A stretch of 64,000 nt of DNA from the NCBI RefSeq assembly GCF_001969265.1, contig NZ_CP019304.1, positions 4,650,001 through 4,714,000 on the forward strand. Reading direction: 5' to 3'. The DNA comes from Arthrobacter sp. QXT-31. GTDB lineage: Bacteria; Actinomycetota; Actinomycetes; Actinomycetales; Micrococcaceae. Positions within the stretch are counted from its first letter, which is position 1. The number at the start of each line of letters is the position of its first letter. Positions 35,369-43,828 of this stretch are shown in pieces. The position numbers and the translations under genes are program-made. The notes beneath the pieces were generated by a model that was not told the DNA's origin, made no database searches, and saw nothing but the letters and a program-made list of their open reading frames with translations.

Positions 35369-36088
35369 ATGACCCAGACACCCTCCGCCGGCGCCCTGCA
35401 CCCGGCCAAGCGCCGCCGCTGGAACGCCACCGACCTCGGCCTCATTGCCGTCTTCGCCGCGCTCGTGGCAGCCGCAGCACTGGTTGCGGCCATCCCGGTG
35501 GGTGGCCTTGGCGTTCCGATCACGCTCCAGACCCTCGCAGTCATGCTGACCGGGCTCGCCCTCGGCCCCGGCCGCGCGTTCGCCGCCGTCGGCCTCCACA
35601 CCCTGCTTGGGCTCGCCGGACTTCCGATCTTCAGCGGCGGACGCAGCGGCCTGGGAATTTTGGCCGGACCGTCGGCCGGCTACATCATCGCCTTCCCCCT
35701 CGCTGCCGCGGCGGTGGGCTGGCTGGCCGCCGTCATTATCCGTCGCACCGTGAAGTTCCGTGCCGCCCTGCTGTTTGCAGCCGCCATGGTGACCAGCATT
35801 GTGCTGATCCACGGCCTGGGCATCGTAGGCATGATGGTCAACGCCAAGCTGGACTTCGCCAAGGCGTTCCTGGCCGATCTCCCCTTCTACCCCGGCGACA
35901 TCCTCAAAAACGTGCTCGCCGTCGCGGTGGCCATCGCCCTGCACAAGGCCTTCCCCGACCTGCTGGTCCGCCGCGTCCGGCCGCTCCCCCAGACGCCGGT
36001 TACGCAGCCCTCCGCAACGCAGCCGCCGGTGACGCAGAAGCCCGAGGCACAGAAGGCCGAGACGCCGGAAGCCTCCACCCAGCAGTGA
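35369..36088 (+). CDS. bioY: biotin ECF transporter S component
   Basis: 239 residues, six membrane helices. VPITLQTLAVMLTGLALGPGRAFAAVGLHTLLGLAGLPIFSGG, the substrate-binding signature, and GYIIAFPLAAAAVGWLA are typical BioY. The C-terminal about 35 residues are a Pro/Thr/Glu-rich cytoplasmic tail. It binds biotin in the membrane and passes it to the EcfA/T module encoded by the next two genes, which overlap in a chain. Confidence 0.95.
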   Translation: MTQTPSAGALHPAKRRRWNATDLGLIAVFAALVAAAALVAAIPVGGLGVPITLQTLAVMLTGLALGPGRAFAAVGLHTLLGLAGLPIFSGGRSGLGILAGPSAGYIIAFPLAAAAVGWLAAVIIRRTVKFRAALLFAAAMVTSIVLIHGLGIVGMMVNAKLDFAKAFLADLPFYPGDILKNVLAVAVAIALHKAFPDLLVRRVRPLPQTPVTQPSATQPPVTQKPEAQKAETPEASTQQ

Positions 36089-36810
36089 GCACCATCTCTC
36101 TGAGGAACGCAGGGGTCAGCGTGGCCATCGACGGCCAGGCTGACCCCAAAGTTCTGCTCCAGGACATCTCACTGGAACTCACCGAGGAGCGCATCGGTGT
36201 GATCGGGGCGAACGGTTCCGGCAAGTCGACGCTCCTGCGCATGCTCAACGGCCTCGTTGCCCCGACGGCAGGGACCGTGACCGTCAACGGTGCCGACACT
36301 GTCCGCAACGTGCGCGCGGTGCGGCAGCAGGTGGGCTTCGTCTTCACCGACCCCCTCTCCCAGCTGGTCATGCCCACGGGGCGGGAGGATGTTGAGCTGT
36401 CCCTCCGGCGTTCGGTGCGGAACGGGAAGGAGCGGCGCGCGCAGGCAACCGCCGCCCTCGACCGGTTCGGGCTGCTGCCGCTGGCGGACCAGAGCATCTA
36501 CGAGCTCTCCGGCGGTGAGCGTCAGCTCCTTGCCCTGGCGTCAGTGCTCGCGGTGGAACCCGATGTGCTCGTGCTGGACGAGCCTTCCACGCTGCTGGAC
36601 CTCCGGAACCGCGAGCTGCTGCGCCGCACCGTAGCCGGCCTCAGCCAGCAGGTGATTATGTCCACGCATGACCTGGAACTGGTGCTGGACATGGACCGGG
36701 TACTGGTCGTTGAGTCCGGAAAGATTGCGTACGACGGCGGTGCTGCCGCCGCCGTCGAGCATTACCGCTCGCTTTCCGTTCGGAGCCTGTCTGGCGGGGA
36801 TTTTCTGTGA
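36085..36810 (+). CDS. bioM: biotin ECF transporter ATPase
   Basis: 241 residues from GTG 36085, overlapping the bioY stop (GTGA). Walker A GANGSGKST, FVFTDPLSQLVMPTGREDV (Q-loop region typical of EcfA), signature LSGGERQLLALA, Walker B LVLDEPSTLLD and switch His MSTHDLEL. It energises BioY uptake. The start is fixed by coupling; longer upstream frames run through bioY. Confidence 0.93.
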   Translation: MSTISLRNAGVSVAIDGQADPKVLLQDISLELTEERIGVIGANGSGKSTLLRMLNGLVAPTAGTVTVNGADTVRNVRAVRQQVGFVFTDPLSQLVMPTGREDVELSLRRSVRNGKERRAQATAALDRFGLLPLADQSIYELSGGERQLLALASVLAVEPDVLVLDEPSTLLDLRNRELLRRTVAGLSQQVIMSTHDLELVLDMDRVLVVESGKIAYDGGAAAAVEHYRSLSVRSLSGGDFL

Positions 36811-37430
36811 GGGGTCACGGCTTCCTGCTCGCCAACTATGTGCCGGGCACTTCCCTGATCCACCGGATGCCGCTGTGGCTCAAGTTCCTCCTCGTCCTGG
36901 CCTGCGGAGCCGCCTCGTTCCTCATTGTCGATTGGCGGCTGGCGGCCGCAGCACTCACCGTTCTCTGCGTTCTGTTCCTGCTCAGCGGCGCCGGGGCTGT
37001 GCGCCTTTACCGTGCCGTGAAACCGCTGCTTCCCATCCTGCTGGTGATCGGGGCCTTCCAGTGGTGGCAGCTGGGCGCGCCCGTTGCCGCGCGGATCGTT
37101 CTGAACATTCTGCTGTGTGTCGTGGCGGCGTCGCTGCTGACCGCCACCACGCCACTGCACCGGCTGCTCGACGGCGTCGTCTCCCTGGCGCGCCCGTTCC
37201 GGCGCTTTGGCGCTGATCCCGAACGTTTCGCCCTGACCATTGCCATCATGCTCCGGAGCATTCCGTTCATTGCCGGGGCCTTCGCGGATGTCCGGGACTC
37301 GGCCCGGGCACGCGGACTGGAACGCAACCCGCGGGCCCTGGTCCTGCCGGTGTTCATCACCACCGTGGCGTATGCCCGGCACACGGGCGAGGCGCTGGCC
37401 GCCCGCGGACTGGGCGAACCGGAGGACTGA
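36807..37430 (+). CDS. bioN: biotin ECF transporter T component
   Basis: 207 residues from GTG 36807, overlapping bioM (GTGA). About five membrane helices, with the two EcfT coupling motifs DSARARGLE and ALAARGLGE, and LIHRMPLWLKFLLVL at the start. It couples the ATPase to BioY. Last gene of the operon. Confidence 0.93.
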   Translation: MRGHGFLLANYVPGTSLIHRMPLWLKFLLVLACGAASFLIVDWRLAAAALTVLCVLFLLSGAGAVRLYRAVKPLLPILLVIGAFQWWQLGAPVAARIVLNILLCVVAASLLTATTPLHRLLDGVVSLARPFRRFGADPERFALTIAIMLRSIPFIAGAFADVRDSARARGLERNPRALVLPVFITTVAYARHTGEALAARGLGEPED

Positions 37431-37442
37431 CGGGGTCATCCC

Positions 37443-37506
37443 CCAACTGGGTCGCAGCACAGGGCGTTCCGAGCGCTCAGAAACCTCACAGCTGCGACCA
37501 CGTTGG
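37443..37506. terminator. long inverted repeat between bioN and the LacI fragment
   Basis: CCAACtgGGTCGCAGC and its near-complement GCTGCGACCacGTTGG are separated by about 32 nt. It lies between two convergent genes and may act as a two-way terminator, though no T run is present. Confidence 0.4.
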
Positions 37507-37507
37507 T

Positions 37508-38202
37508 TTACCGCCGGGCAGGTCCGGTGGACTGCCCTTCCTCGAACCGGCAGATCACCACGGCCTGGCGCATCGGTTCGCCCCGTTCCTCGAGCTGGTC
37601 GACGAGGGTCTCCACGCCCATCCGCCCCAGCTCAGTACTGGGCAGCGTGAGGACGGTCATCCTCGGATCCGTGGCAGCCACGTCCGGCGTTGAGCCGATG
37701 AGCAGGACCGACATATCCCCGGGAACGTCGATGCCGTGCTTCTCCAGGCCATTGATGAACCCGAACGACGCGTTGTCGTTCATGAGGATCACGGCCGTCG
37801 TGTCCGGGGCTGTGGCAAGGAGCCTTTCGGCGGCGTCCTGGCCGGATACTGGCGACTCCTCACACGAGATGTGGATGGATTCCAGCCCGCGGCGCTCCAC
37901 CTCCGCGGCAAAGGTCGCCCGGCTCCGCACGACCGGACCGTAGCCGCTCAGTGCATGCTCGGCCCCGCCGCTGTCCACGAAGCAGAACCTGCGGTGGCCG
38001 AGGCCCTCAAGGTAGGAGACCGCCTCGACCATCGAATTCTCAAAATCTACGTCCACGTAGGGCAGCTGCTCCGGATGCCGCGTCCGCCCAATCAGTGCGA
38101 ACGGCATGCTGGAACGCTGCAAAGTTGGATCCGAAGCCGCGATGAGAGGAATTAGGCCACCCCTGATCCGCTCAACGTTCCGCACATCGGCAGGGACAAC
38201 GT
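37508..38202 (-). pseudogene. LacI-family regulator, N-terminal DNA-binding part missing
   Basis: From 38202 to 37508 the minus strand encodes VVPADVRNVERIRG through the periplasmic-binding-like domain (VDVDFENSMVEAVSYLEGLGHRRFCFV, LMNDNASFGFINGLEKHGIDVPGDMSVL, LGRMGVETLVDQL). About 115 residues, including the whole helix-turn-helix, are absent, and a TAG stop precedes the remaining frame. A GTG at 38185 could start translation, but the product would lack DNA binding. The sequence upstream is unrelated, so the gene was cut by the event that brought in the following region. Confidence 0.8.
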
Positions 38203-38363
38203 CCTATCGGTGTACTACTCGAACGTGCCGGCCGTCCTGGTCGGCGCAGCGTCCCCGGTAGTCAGCGGCGGCCCCAAGAATCGCCTGTGGGCGGATTCGT
38301 TCTCAGATAGGACCCCCAACGGACGCAATGCCCTGTTGACTTCGGTCATGCAAGAATCGCCGC

Positions 38364-38636
38364 ATGGATGAGGATGAGCGGCGGATAAGGGACCACTTGA
38401 TGATCGTCGATGCCCTGGTGCGGGCGGTGAATCGGCGTGACGAGGTCTTTCAGGTTATTGAGGATTCAGAGGACGTGGACGAAGCAAGACGTCGGGTGGG
38501 TCAACTGTTGGGTGTGGGAGAGTTGGGCAGCCGGGCTGTCCTTGACATGCAGGCTAGAAGATTCACCCGCGACCACCGTCAGCTGCTCGCTGCCGAGGCA
38601 GAACAACTTAGATCAAGGTTGCCTGATGGCCGCTGA
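38364..38636 (+). CDS. GyrA coiled-coil-like small protein, copy 1
   Basis: 90 residues, all helical. HLMIVDALVRAVNRRDEVFQ, VIEDSEDVDEARRRV and SRAVLDMQARRFTRDHR align by eye with the GyrA/ParC segment around LxxALxxLDxVIxLIRxS...AQAILDMRLQRLTGLE, the coiled-coil and hinge beyond the cleavage domain. The catalytic tyrosine and toprim-facing parts are absent. A nearly identical copy lies at 53501. ATG 38364 follows CAAGAAT by 6 nt in both copies, possibly a leaderless promoter. It could modulate gyrase or topoisomerase IV, but this is inference. Confidence 0.7.
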   Translation: MDEDERRIRDHLMIVDALVRAVNRRDEVFQVIEDSEDVDEARRRVGQLLGVGELGSRAVLDMQARRFTRDHRQLLAAEAEQLRSRLPDGR

Positions 38637-38723
38637 GGACCTCCTGTTCTCCCTCGATCACTGGTTCCTCGTCCTCCGACATAGATGCTGCGGCTCAGCC
38701 ATTCGACTTCCCGCTTCCCCCTT

Positions 38724-38763
38724 TTGGAGTAGACCAAGGAAACTGGACTGGTTGAGGTTAAAC
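38724..38763 (+). repeat. structured intergenic repeat, copy 1 (arms mismatched)
   Basis: TTGGAGTAGACCAAGG and ACTGGTTGAGGTT match the family core. The 5' side is the same as in the copy at 53840, but after GAGGTT the sequence is different (AAACAGTGG), so outer arms do not pair. It looks like a junction of two elements. Confidence 0.6.
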
Positions 38764-38893
38764 AGTGGACGCCCGGCCGTGACCGAGGGCCTGGCTTACC
38801 TGGGTCGGCCTCGCCGCCCAGAACAATGTGCCTGAAAATGGAGGTACCACCATTGCCCACTCAATCCCGTCTTGCCTCTCTTGAAGGTAAGGA

Positions 38894-39016
38894 ATGAAGG
38901 GAACAGATATGGCGAAATGTAAGTGGCATGACGACTGGGTGCTGTACCTGATACCGCCAACCCTCTTCGCGATGTTCCTGGTTTGGCTCATGAGGGACGT
39001 CTGGCGCTGGTTCTGA
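38894..39016 (+). CDS. small membrane protein, 40 residues
   Basis: MKGTDMAKCKWHDDWVLYLI is followed by a hydrophobic helix (PPTLFAMFLVWLM) and ends RDVWRWF. AAGGTAAGGA precedes ATG 38894; ATG 38909 is an alternative. One membrane span, function unknown. It is placed just right of repeat copy 1. Confidence 0.55.
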   Translation: MKGTDMAKCKWHDDWVLYLIPPTLFAMFLVWLMRDVWRWF

Positions 39017-39034
39017 CAAGGGTCCATAAAAGGT

Positions 39035-39325
39035 CTAGTTCTCGGCTGGCGGAGCGGATACCGCTTCCCGGACCTTTTCCAGCGTGGCAGGACTTGCGGC
39101 GATTTCGATGGTGCCGGCGTCAGAGCTCAACCTCATGGCTTGGAACAGGAACTGCGTCACATGTTTCTTGTCCTGGCGGTTGAGGCTCCTTGGCACGGTT
39201 GTAACCTCAAGCCCCGTGAGGACAGTGCTACGCCCGGAGGGTTCGAGGGTGTCGTAGACCGACGGCTGAAAATGAATGGATCCCGGTGCAAGCGTTGCAG
39301 TGCCCATATTCCAGATTCCGCTCAA
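39035..39325 (-). CDS. orphan small protein
   Basis: 96 residues from TTG 39325, which overlaps the stop of the upstream membrane protein (TTGA), or 90 from ATG 39307. Strand-like beginning (GTATLAPGSIHFQPSVYDTL), VTQFLFQAMRLSSDAGTIEIAASPATLEKVREAV at the end. No family recognised. Forms a two-gene unit with the next gene. Confidence 0.55.
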   Translation of the reverse strand: MSGIWNMGTATLAPGSIHFQPSVYDTLEPSGRSTVLTGLEVTTVPRSLNRQDKKHVTQFLFQAMRLSSDAGTIEIAASPATLEKVREAVSAPPAEN

Positions 39326-39582
39326 TGATCCGGGGCGGCTTCAGGATACCGGAGGTACATCAACACCTGCCCTGCTTCCGCCAGCCTCTCCTCGGTCTTC
39401 TTCCGTCTCCTTACGAAGACGTACCCAACGGCCGCTACGCTGATCGCCCAAAACGTAGCACTCACGGCCGCCTCATCAAACGGGTCCCCAAAGGCGAGCT
39501 GGACCATCAAGACAAAACCCCATCCCAAGGCCAGTACGAGGATGGTGAGCAGAATGGGATGCTTGTTCCACCAGGCGATCAT
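39322..39582 (-). CDS. two-helix membrane protein
   Basis: 86 residues: helix 1 HPILLTILVLALGWGFVLMV, helix 2 AAVSATFWAISVAAVGYVFV, then the basic stretch RRRKKTEERL and a short tail. Function unknown. Translationally coupled to the following minus-strand gene. Confidence 0.6.
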   Translation of the reverse strand: MIAWWNKHPILLTILVLALGWGFVLMVQLAFGDPFDEAAVSATFWAISVAAVGYVFVRRRKKTEERLAEAGQVLMYLRYPEAAPDH

Positions 39583-39780
39583 GATGGAAATACTAAGTGC
39601 CAGGGAATCCCCGTTCCTGCTGCCAACGTGGTGATAATCGACAAATTGGCGTGGGTCCGAACCATCTGTATATATAAACGTGATTCAAGACTGCTACGAC
39701 GGCTTGGATTCACGACCACCCCAAGGTAGAGACAAGGGCTCACCGCGAATCCATGCGGGTTCCTTGCGGTATCCTGTCGG

Positions 39781-40017
39781 TCAATTGTGGCGACTGGTTT
39801 CCCCCCGATACCTCTTGTGCCAGATGCGAGTAGAGATGCTGAAAACCACGAAGGCCAGTACCGCCAGAACAAATGTCAGCCAGTAAATTACTACGTTGAG
39901 CGGCCCTCCTCCATGAAGCACGCTGGACAGCAGGGCCCAGCCGGTAATCCCGGAAATCGCCATCAGCACAAGGAACCACCAGGATGGCAAGTTCGAAAAG
40001 CGTCCCAACATGCCCAA
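39781..40017 (-). CDS. two-helix membrane protein
   Basis: 78 residues: LPSWWFLVLMAISGITGWALL and VVIYWLTFVLAVLAFVVFSI, ending IWHKRYRGETSRHN. Small integral membrane protein, no known family. 39583-39780 upstream shows no gene. Confidence 0.6.
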   Translation of the reverse strand: MGMLGRFSNLPSWWFLVLMAISGITGWALLSSVLHGGGPLNVVIYWLTFVLAVLAFVVFSISTRIWHKRYRGETSRHN

Positions 40018-40082
40018 AGCATATGGCCCTTCACGTCGACAATCTATGGTTCGGGTGGAGGTGCCGATCGTCTGCTAAACGA

Positions 40083-40112
40083 CCGCGGACGTCCGCGGAC
40101 ATCCGCGGTCGT
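40083..40112. repeat. three tandem 10-mers CCGCGGACRT, palindromic overall
   Basis: CCGCGGACGT, CCGCGGACAT, CCGCGGTCGT follow each other, and GACCGCGGA (40081-40089) pairs with TCCGCGGTC (40102-40110). It lies about 95 bp upstream of the FG-GAP protein start and may be an operator array or a hairpin. Confidence 0.5.
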
Positions 40113-40205
40113 GGGTGCACTGGTAGTTGGCTACTGCGTGCTATATCTTCTGCAGTAGAACGTGCGACTGCTGATCGGTCCCACGCTGACCAGGGGACAC
40201 GCACA

Positions 40206-42218
40206 GTGAATAATTCTTCTATCCTGCCCGGACGCTCACGGCAGGTAATCGCTGCTTTTTGCACCGTTTTGACGACGCTAATTTTCTTCTCGCCGACGGC
40301 TCCTGCCGCCGCCACCACCGCAAACGCTCCGGCGGTCAACGAGACCTCCGCAGCGCCGTCGATGAGGTTCGAGGGCGAGGCTGTGGTCGGACGGACCCTG
40401 AAGCTCGTCGCGGACGTTGACTGGAGCACGCACTGGGAGAGGATCAGCTACGAATGGCTGGTGGACGGCCGGTTCTACGCCCACGCCGGCGCTTCAACAA
40501 TAGTGTCGGAGTCGCATTTCGGGCGCCGTATCTCGGTTCGTATGACGATGAAGGAGTTCGGCGCTGATCCGGTCGTATACGTGTCTGAGGAAACACCTCC
40601 CGTCCGTGGATCCTTCTACGCTTCAAGGGGTTACGCTGCGGAACCCGTGTTGGGTCGAGCCATTTCCGCCAGCCTTAGCCAAATGATTCCACAACCTGCT
40701 CTTGCCTCCGGGCCGGAGCGATCTTACGTGTGGTCGCGGAACGGACTTCCGATCCCGGGAGCGGTTTCAGCGTCGTACACCGTCACCGAGGAGGATTTGG
40801 GGGCAGAACTCACCAGCACGGTTACCCTATCAGCGCCGGAATACCTGACTTGGAGCCGAACAGAATCACATGGTGCAGGTTTCCGCGGACACCTGGAACT
40901 GGCATCAGATCCAACTATCACCTGGAACCGCACAGCACCCTCCAACAACGTTCCCACCGGCACCGTGCTGCAGGCCTCCGCCCCGCCGGTCACCGGTACC
41001 GCGCCAGCTGACCTGACCTATGCGTACCAGTGGTATGCGGGCGACTGGATGACCGAAGCGATTCCCGGCGCGACAGGGTCGACGTACATCGCTGCCCCGG
41101 AGTACATCGGCAAGACCATTAATGTCGGCGTCACACCAGTCGCTGCTCATTACAAGGGCCGGGAAAGGGGCGTCGCATCCAACCTGCGACCATACGTCTG
41201 GGGCAAGTTCACAGGAGTCACCGCCCCGACTGTCAAAGGCACGGCCCTACCCGGTGAAGTCGTCACCGCCGTTCCTGGGACCCCCAGTCCTGCCGCTGAG
41301 ACCGTCATGTACGAGTGGTACCGGGACGACGAGAGGCTCACCGGCTGGAGTGCCGACCCGACGTATATGGTCACCCGGGATGATCGAGGACATAGGATTT
41401 CGGTGCGCGCCCGATACCACCGTGCCCACTATTACGACAGTACGACGGCCATATCCAGGCCGATAGCACCGACCTTCGACGCCCGGGCTTTCATGGACTT
41501 CACCGGCGACGATAAATCGGACATCCTGGCGCGTGACAAAGCCGGTGTTCTGTGGGTTTACCCTGGCAACGGGACCGGCGGATGGAAACCCCGTTACCAG
41601 CTTCAAAACGGACACGAAGGCTACCTCGGCCTCATCAGACCGGGCGACTTCAACGGTGACGACATCCCTGACTATCTCGCCCAGGACGTCTGGGGAAAGT
41701 TGTGGATGTCCGACGGGCCATCCGGCTCGTTCGTCGGAACCGGCTGGAACGGATTCACCATCATCTCCCCTGACGACTTCAACGGCGATATCGAACCCGA
41801 TGTCATGGCCCGGGACAAGTACGGGGCCCTCTACCTGTACCCCGGTAACGGGACAGGCGGCTTCAAGCCCCGGGTAAAGATCGGCTCAGGCTGGCAGAAC
41901 TTCACCACCATCCTCGGTCCAGGGGATTTCAGCGGCGACGGGAAGGCCGACGTCATGGCCCGGGACAAGTACGGGGCCCTCTACCTGTACCCCGGTAACG
42001 GGACAGGCGGCTGGAAACCCCGGGTGAAAATCGGCTCAGGCTGGCAAAACTTCACCAGCATCAGCGCCGCGGGCGACTTCAACTGCGACGGGAAGGCCGA
42101 CGTCATGGCCCGCGACAAGTACGGGGCCCTCTACCTGTATCCGGGAAACGGGACAGGCGGCTGGAAACCCCGGGTGAAAATCGGCTCAGGCTGGCAAAAC
42201 TTCACCAGCATCTTCTAG
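40206..42218 (+). CDS. secreted FG-GAP/VCBS repeat protein
   Basis: 670 residues from GTG 40206 with AGGGGA upstream. Signal peptide: VIAAFCTVLTTLIFFSPTAP, then an Ala-rich cleavage region. Residues about 40-415 hold four Ig-like modules with repeated SYEWLVDG, SYVWSRNG, AYQWYAGD and MYEWYRDD, each with a conserved Trp. Residues about 420-670 are FG-GAP repeats of about 50 residues with calcium-loop signatures DFTGDDKSD, DFNGDDIPD, DFSGDGKADVMARD and DFNCDGKAD. There is no anchor. It is probably a secreted adhesin or cell-wall-associated beta-propeller. In-frame upstream starts lack a signal peptide. Confidence 0.8.
   Translation: MNNSSILPGRSRQVIAAFCTVLTTLIFFSPTAPAAATTANAPAVNETSAAPSMRFEGEAVVGRTLKLVADVDWSTHWERISYEWLVDGRFYAHAGASTIVSESHFGRRISVRMTMKEFGADPVVYVSEETPPVRGSFYASRGYAAEPVLGRAISASLSQMIPQPALASGPERSYVWSRNGLPIPGAVSASYTVTEEDLGAELTSTVTLSAPEYLTWSRTESHGAGFRGHLELASDPTITWNRTAPSNNVPTGTVLQASAPPVTGTAPADLTYAYQWYAGDWMTEAIPGATGSTYIAAPEYIGKTINVGVTPVAAHYKGRERGVASNLRPYVWGKFTGVTAPTVKGTALPGEVVTAVPGTPSPAAETVMYEWYRDDERLTGWSADPTYMVTRDDRGHRISVRARYHRAHYYDSTTAISRPIAPTFDARAFMDFTGDDKSDILARDKAGVLWVYPGNGTGGWKPRYQLQNGHEGYLGLIRPGDFNGDDIPDYLAQDVWGKLWMSDGPSGSFVGTGWNGFTIISPDDFNGDIEPDVMARDKYGALYLYPGNGTGGFKPRVKIGSGWQNFTTILGPGDFSGDGKADVMARDKYGALYLYPGNGTGGWKPRVKIGSGWQNFTSISAAGDFNCDGKADVMARDKYGALYLYPGNGTGGWKPRVKIGSGWQNFTSIF
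41799..42218 (+). repeat. near-identical 150-bp repeats encoding the last FG-GAP units
   Basis: GTCATGGCCCGGGACAAGTA recurs at about 41802, 41952 and 42103 with very few changes through each unit. Nucleotide-level identity, not only protein similarity, points to recent duplication or gene conversion. Confidence 0.8.
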
Positions 42219-42227
42219 CCGCGAGGC

Positions 42228-42802
42228 TTACCCAGCTTTCGAAATGATGCGACCGCTCATCACAAACCTGCCCCCGACACTGGTATAGATCGTTGCGGGA
42301 AGGACGTCCCGGTCCTCCGCCCCAAGCCACATCAAAACGCGGTCACGGTGATCAACAGCTATTCCCGTCGCACCCCTCGCGAGCAGTGCCCAGCCGAGAG
42401 CGGGACGACCGTCGACCCGCAGGTTATAGGAGCTGCCCTGGACCAAGGCGATGGACCTGGCGACGTCGGCAAAGCCTGAAAGTACCCGTGTTCCGGCGAA
42501 ATCGGTCAATTCATCAGCTAAAGCCGTGATGAGGAATGCGGCATGATAAGGGCCGGGGCGTGCGGGCTTGAACGTCACCAGGCACTCGGATACTTCGGCG
42601 CCAGAAGCGGGTCCTGATGCTATGACAAAGTGGGCGATGACCGCCTGGCCGGCCGCAGCCCGCTTAGGCCGGACACACTGTTCGACTCGATCCCCTCCGT
42701 GCCTGTACGGGCGGCATAGGCTTCGAGCTCGGCCGAAATCCGCCCCGGCAGGGAAAGATCACCGGAGGTACCGGCCCTGCGAGCATACATAGATCCGCCC
42801 AT
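42228..42802 (-). pseudogene. paralogue of the 60.2-kb orphan gene, frameshifted
   Basis: From 42802 the frame reads MGGSMYARRAGTSGDLSLPG and ISAELEAYAARTGTEGIE, then goes off frame near 42650. The rest, from FKPARPGPYHAAFLITALAD to ATIYTSVGGRFVM, continues in another frame to 42228. Alignment with the intact gene at 60194-60775 shows one base missing (33 versus 34 nt across the break). 42803-42892 holds only the degenerate upstream region shared with that paralogue. Confidence 0.75.
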
Positions 42803-43039
42803 GGCGCTATTCTCCGACCGTCTCCGTGCCGCGGCTATCCCCTCCCTGTCTCCCCCGGCAAACGGCTCTCAAATGACTCATCCCTGGATGAGTGTCAACG
42901 GCAGCCTAGAAATGACCGGTGGCGGCATGTTGGTTTGCCCGTTGGCGGCAGGTGATTGACCGGTGGCGGCAAGTATTTTTGGACAGCGTCAGGTGCCCCG
43001 GGCGTGCCGGGTTGGTGGGGGCGCCTGACCGGTTTTGGG

Positions 43040-43828
43040 TTAGTTCATGGGGCGGGTTCCTTTCCCGTTTTGGGCTTGCATGAGCCGGACGGACTCGCCG
43101 CTGGTTTGGCAGAGGTGGGCGTGGTGCATGAGCCGGTCCACGGTTGCGGTGGCGATGGTTTTGGGCATGAGCTCGTCGAATCCGGAGGGGTGGATGTTCG
43201 AGCTGATCGCCAGGGAGCGTTTCTCGTAGGAGGCCTCGACGACGCGGTAGAAGCCCTCGGCGGCGTCGGCAGAAACCGGCAAGAGGCCTATGTCGTCAAT
43301 GCAGATCAGGTCGACGTTGGTGGCCCGGGTGATGGCTTTGTTGACGCTGTCATCGATGCGGTGCCGGCGGACAAGGGCGCCGAGGTCTTCCATGCTGAGC
43401 CAGGACACGGACATGCCTTGGTCGATGGCTTGCTGGCCGAGCGCTTCCAGGAGCAGGGTCTTGCCGGTGCCGGAGGGCCCGCAGGCAATCAGGTTTTCAC
43501 GCCGCCGGACCCATTCCAGGGTCCGCAGAAACGATGTTGTTGCCGGCGGGAGGGTGGAGAGGGCTTCGTCCCAGACGTCGAAGGTCTTCCCGGTGGGGAA
43601 GCCGGCGCGTTTGCGGCGGGTGGCGAGCATCGAGGCGTTCCGGCCGGTGGCTTCGGCTTCGAGCAGGACGCGCACGACTTCGGTGGGGTCCCAGCGTTGG
43701 GCTTTCGCGGTGGCCAGGACGTCGGCGACGACAGCGCGGGCGTGCGGCATCCGGGTGGTGCGCATCAGCGCGATCACGTTCTCTACGGACGTGTCGGCCA
43801 GGGGCGGGGTCATGGTGTTAGTGCTCAT
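43040..43828 (-). CDS. istB: IS21 helper ATPase IstB, element 1
   Basis: 262 residues from ATG 43828, with AAGGAG 8 nt upstream. DnaA/DnaC-like AAA+ domain: Walker A CGPSGTGKTLLLEALG, Walker B LICIDDIGLLP, sensor motif LAISSNIHPSGFDELMP. It cooperates with IstA in transposition. It overlaps istA by 11 nt. About the same length as the other IstB in this window but clearly diverged. Confidence 0.93.
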   Translation of the reverse strand: MSTNTMTPPLADTSVENVIALMRTTRMPHARAVVADVLATAKAQRWDPTEVVRVLLEAEATGRNASMLATRRKRAGFPTGKTFDVWDEALSTLPPATTSFLRTLEWVRRRENLIACGPSGTGKTLLLEALGQQAIDQGMSVSWLSMEDLGALVRRHRIDDSVNKAITRATNVDLICIDDIGLLPVSADAAEGFYRVVEASYEKRSLAISSNIHPSGFDELMPKTIATATVDRLMHHAHLCQTSGESVRLMQAQNGKGTRPMN

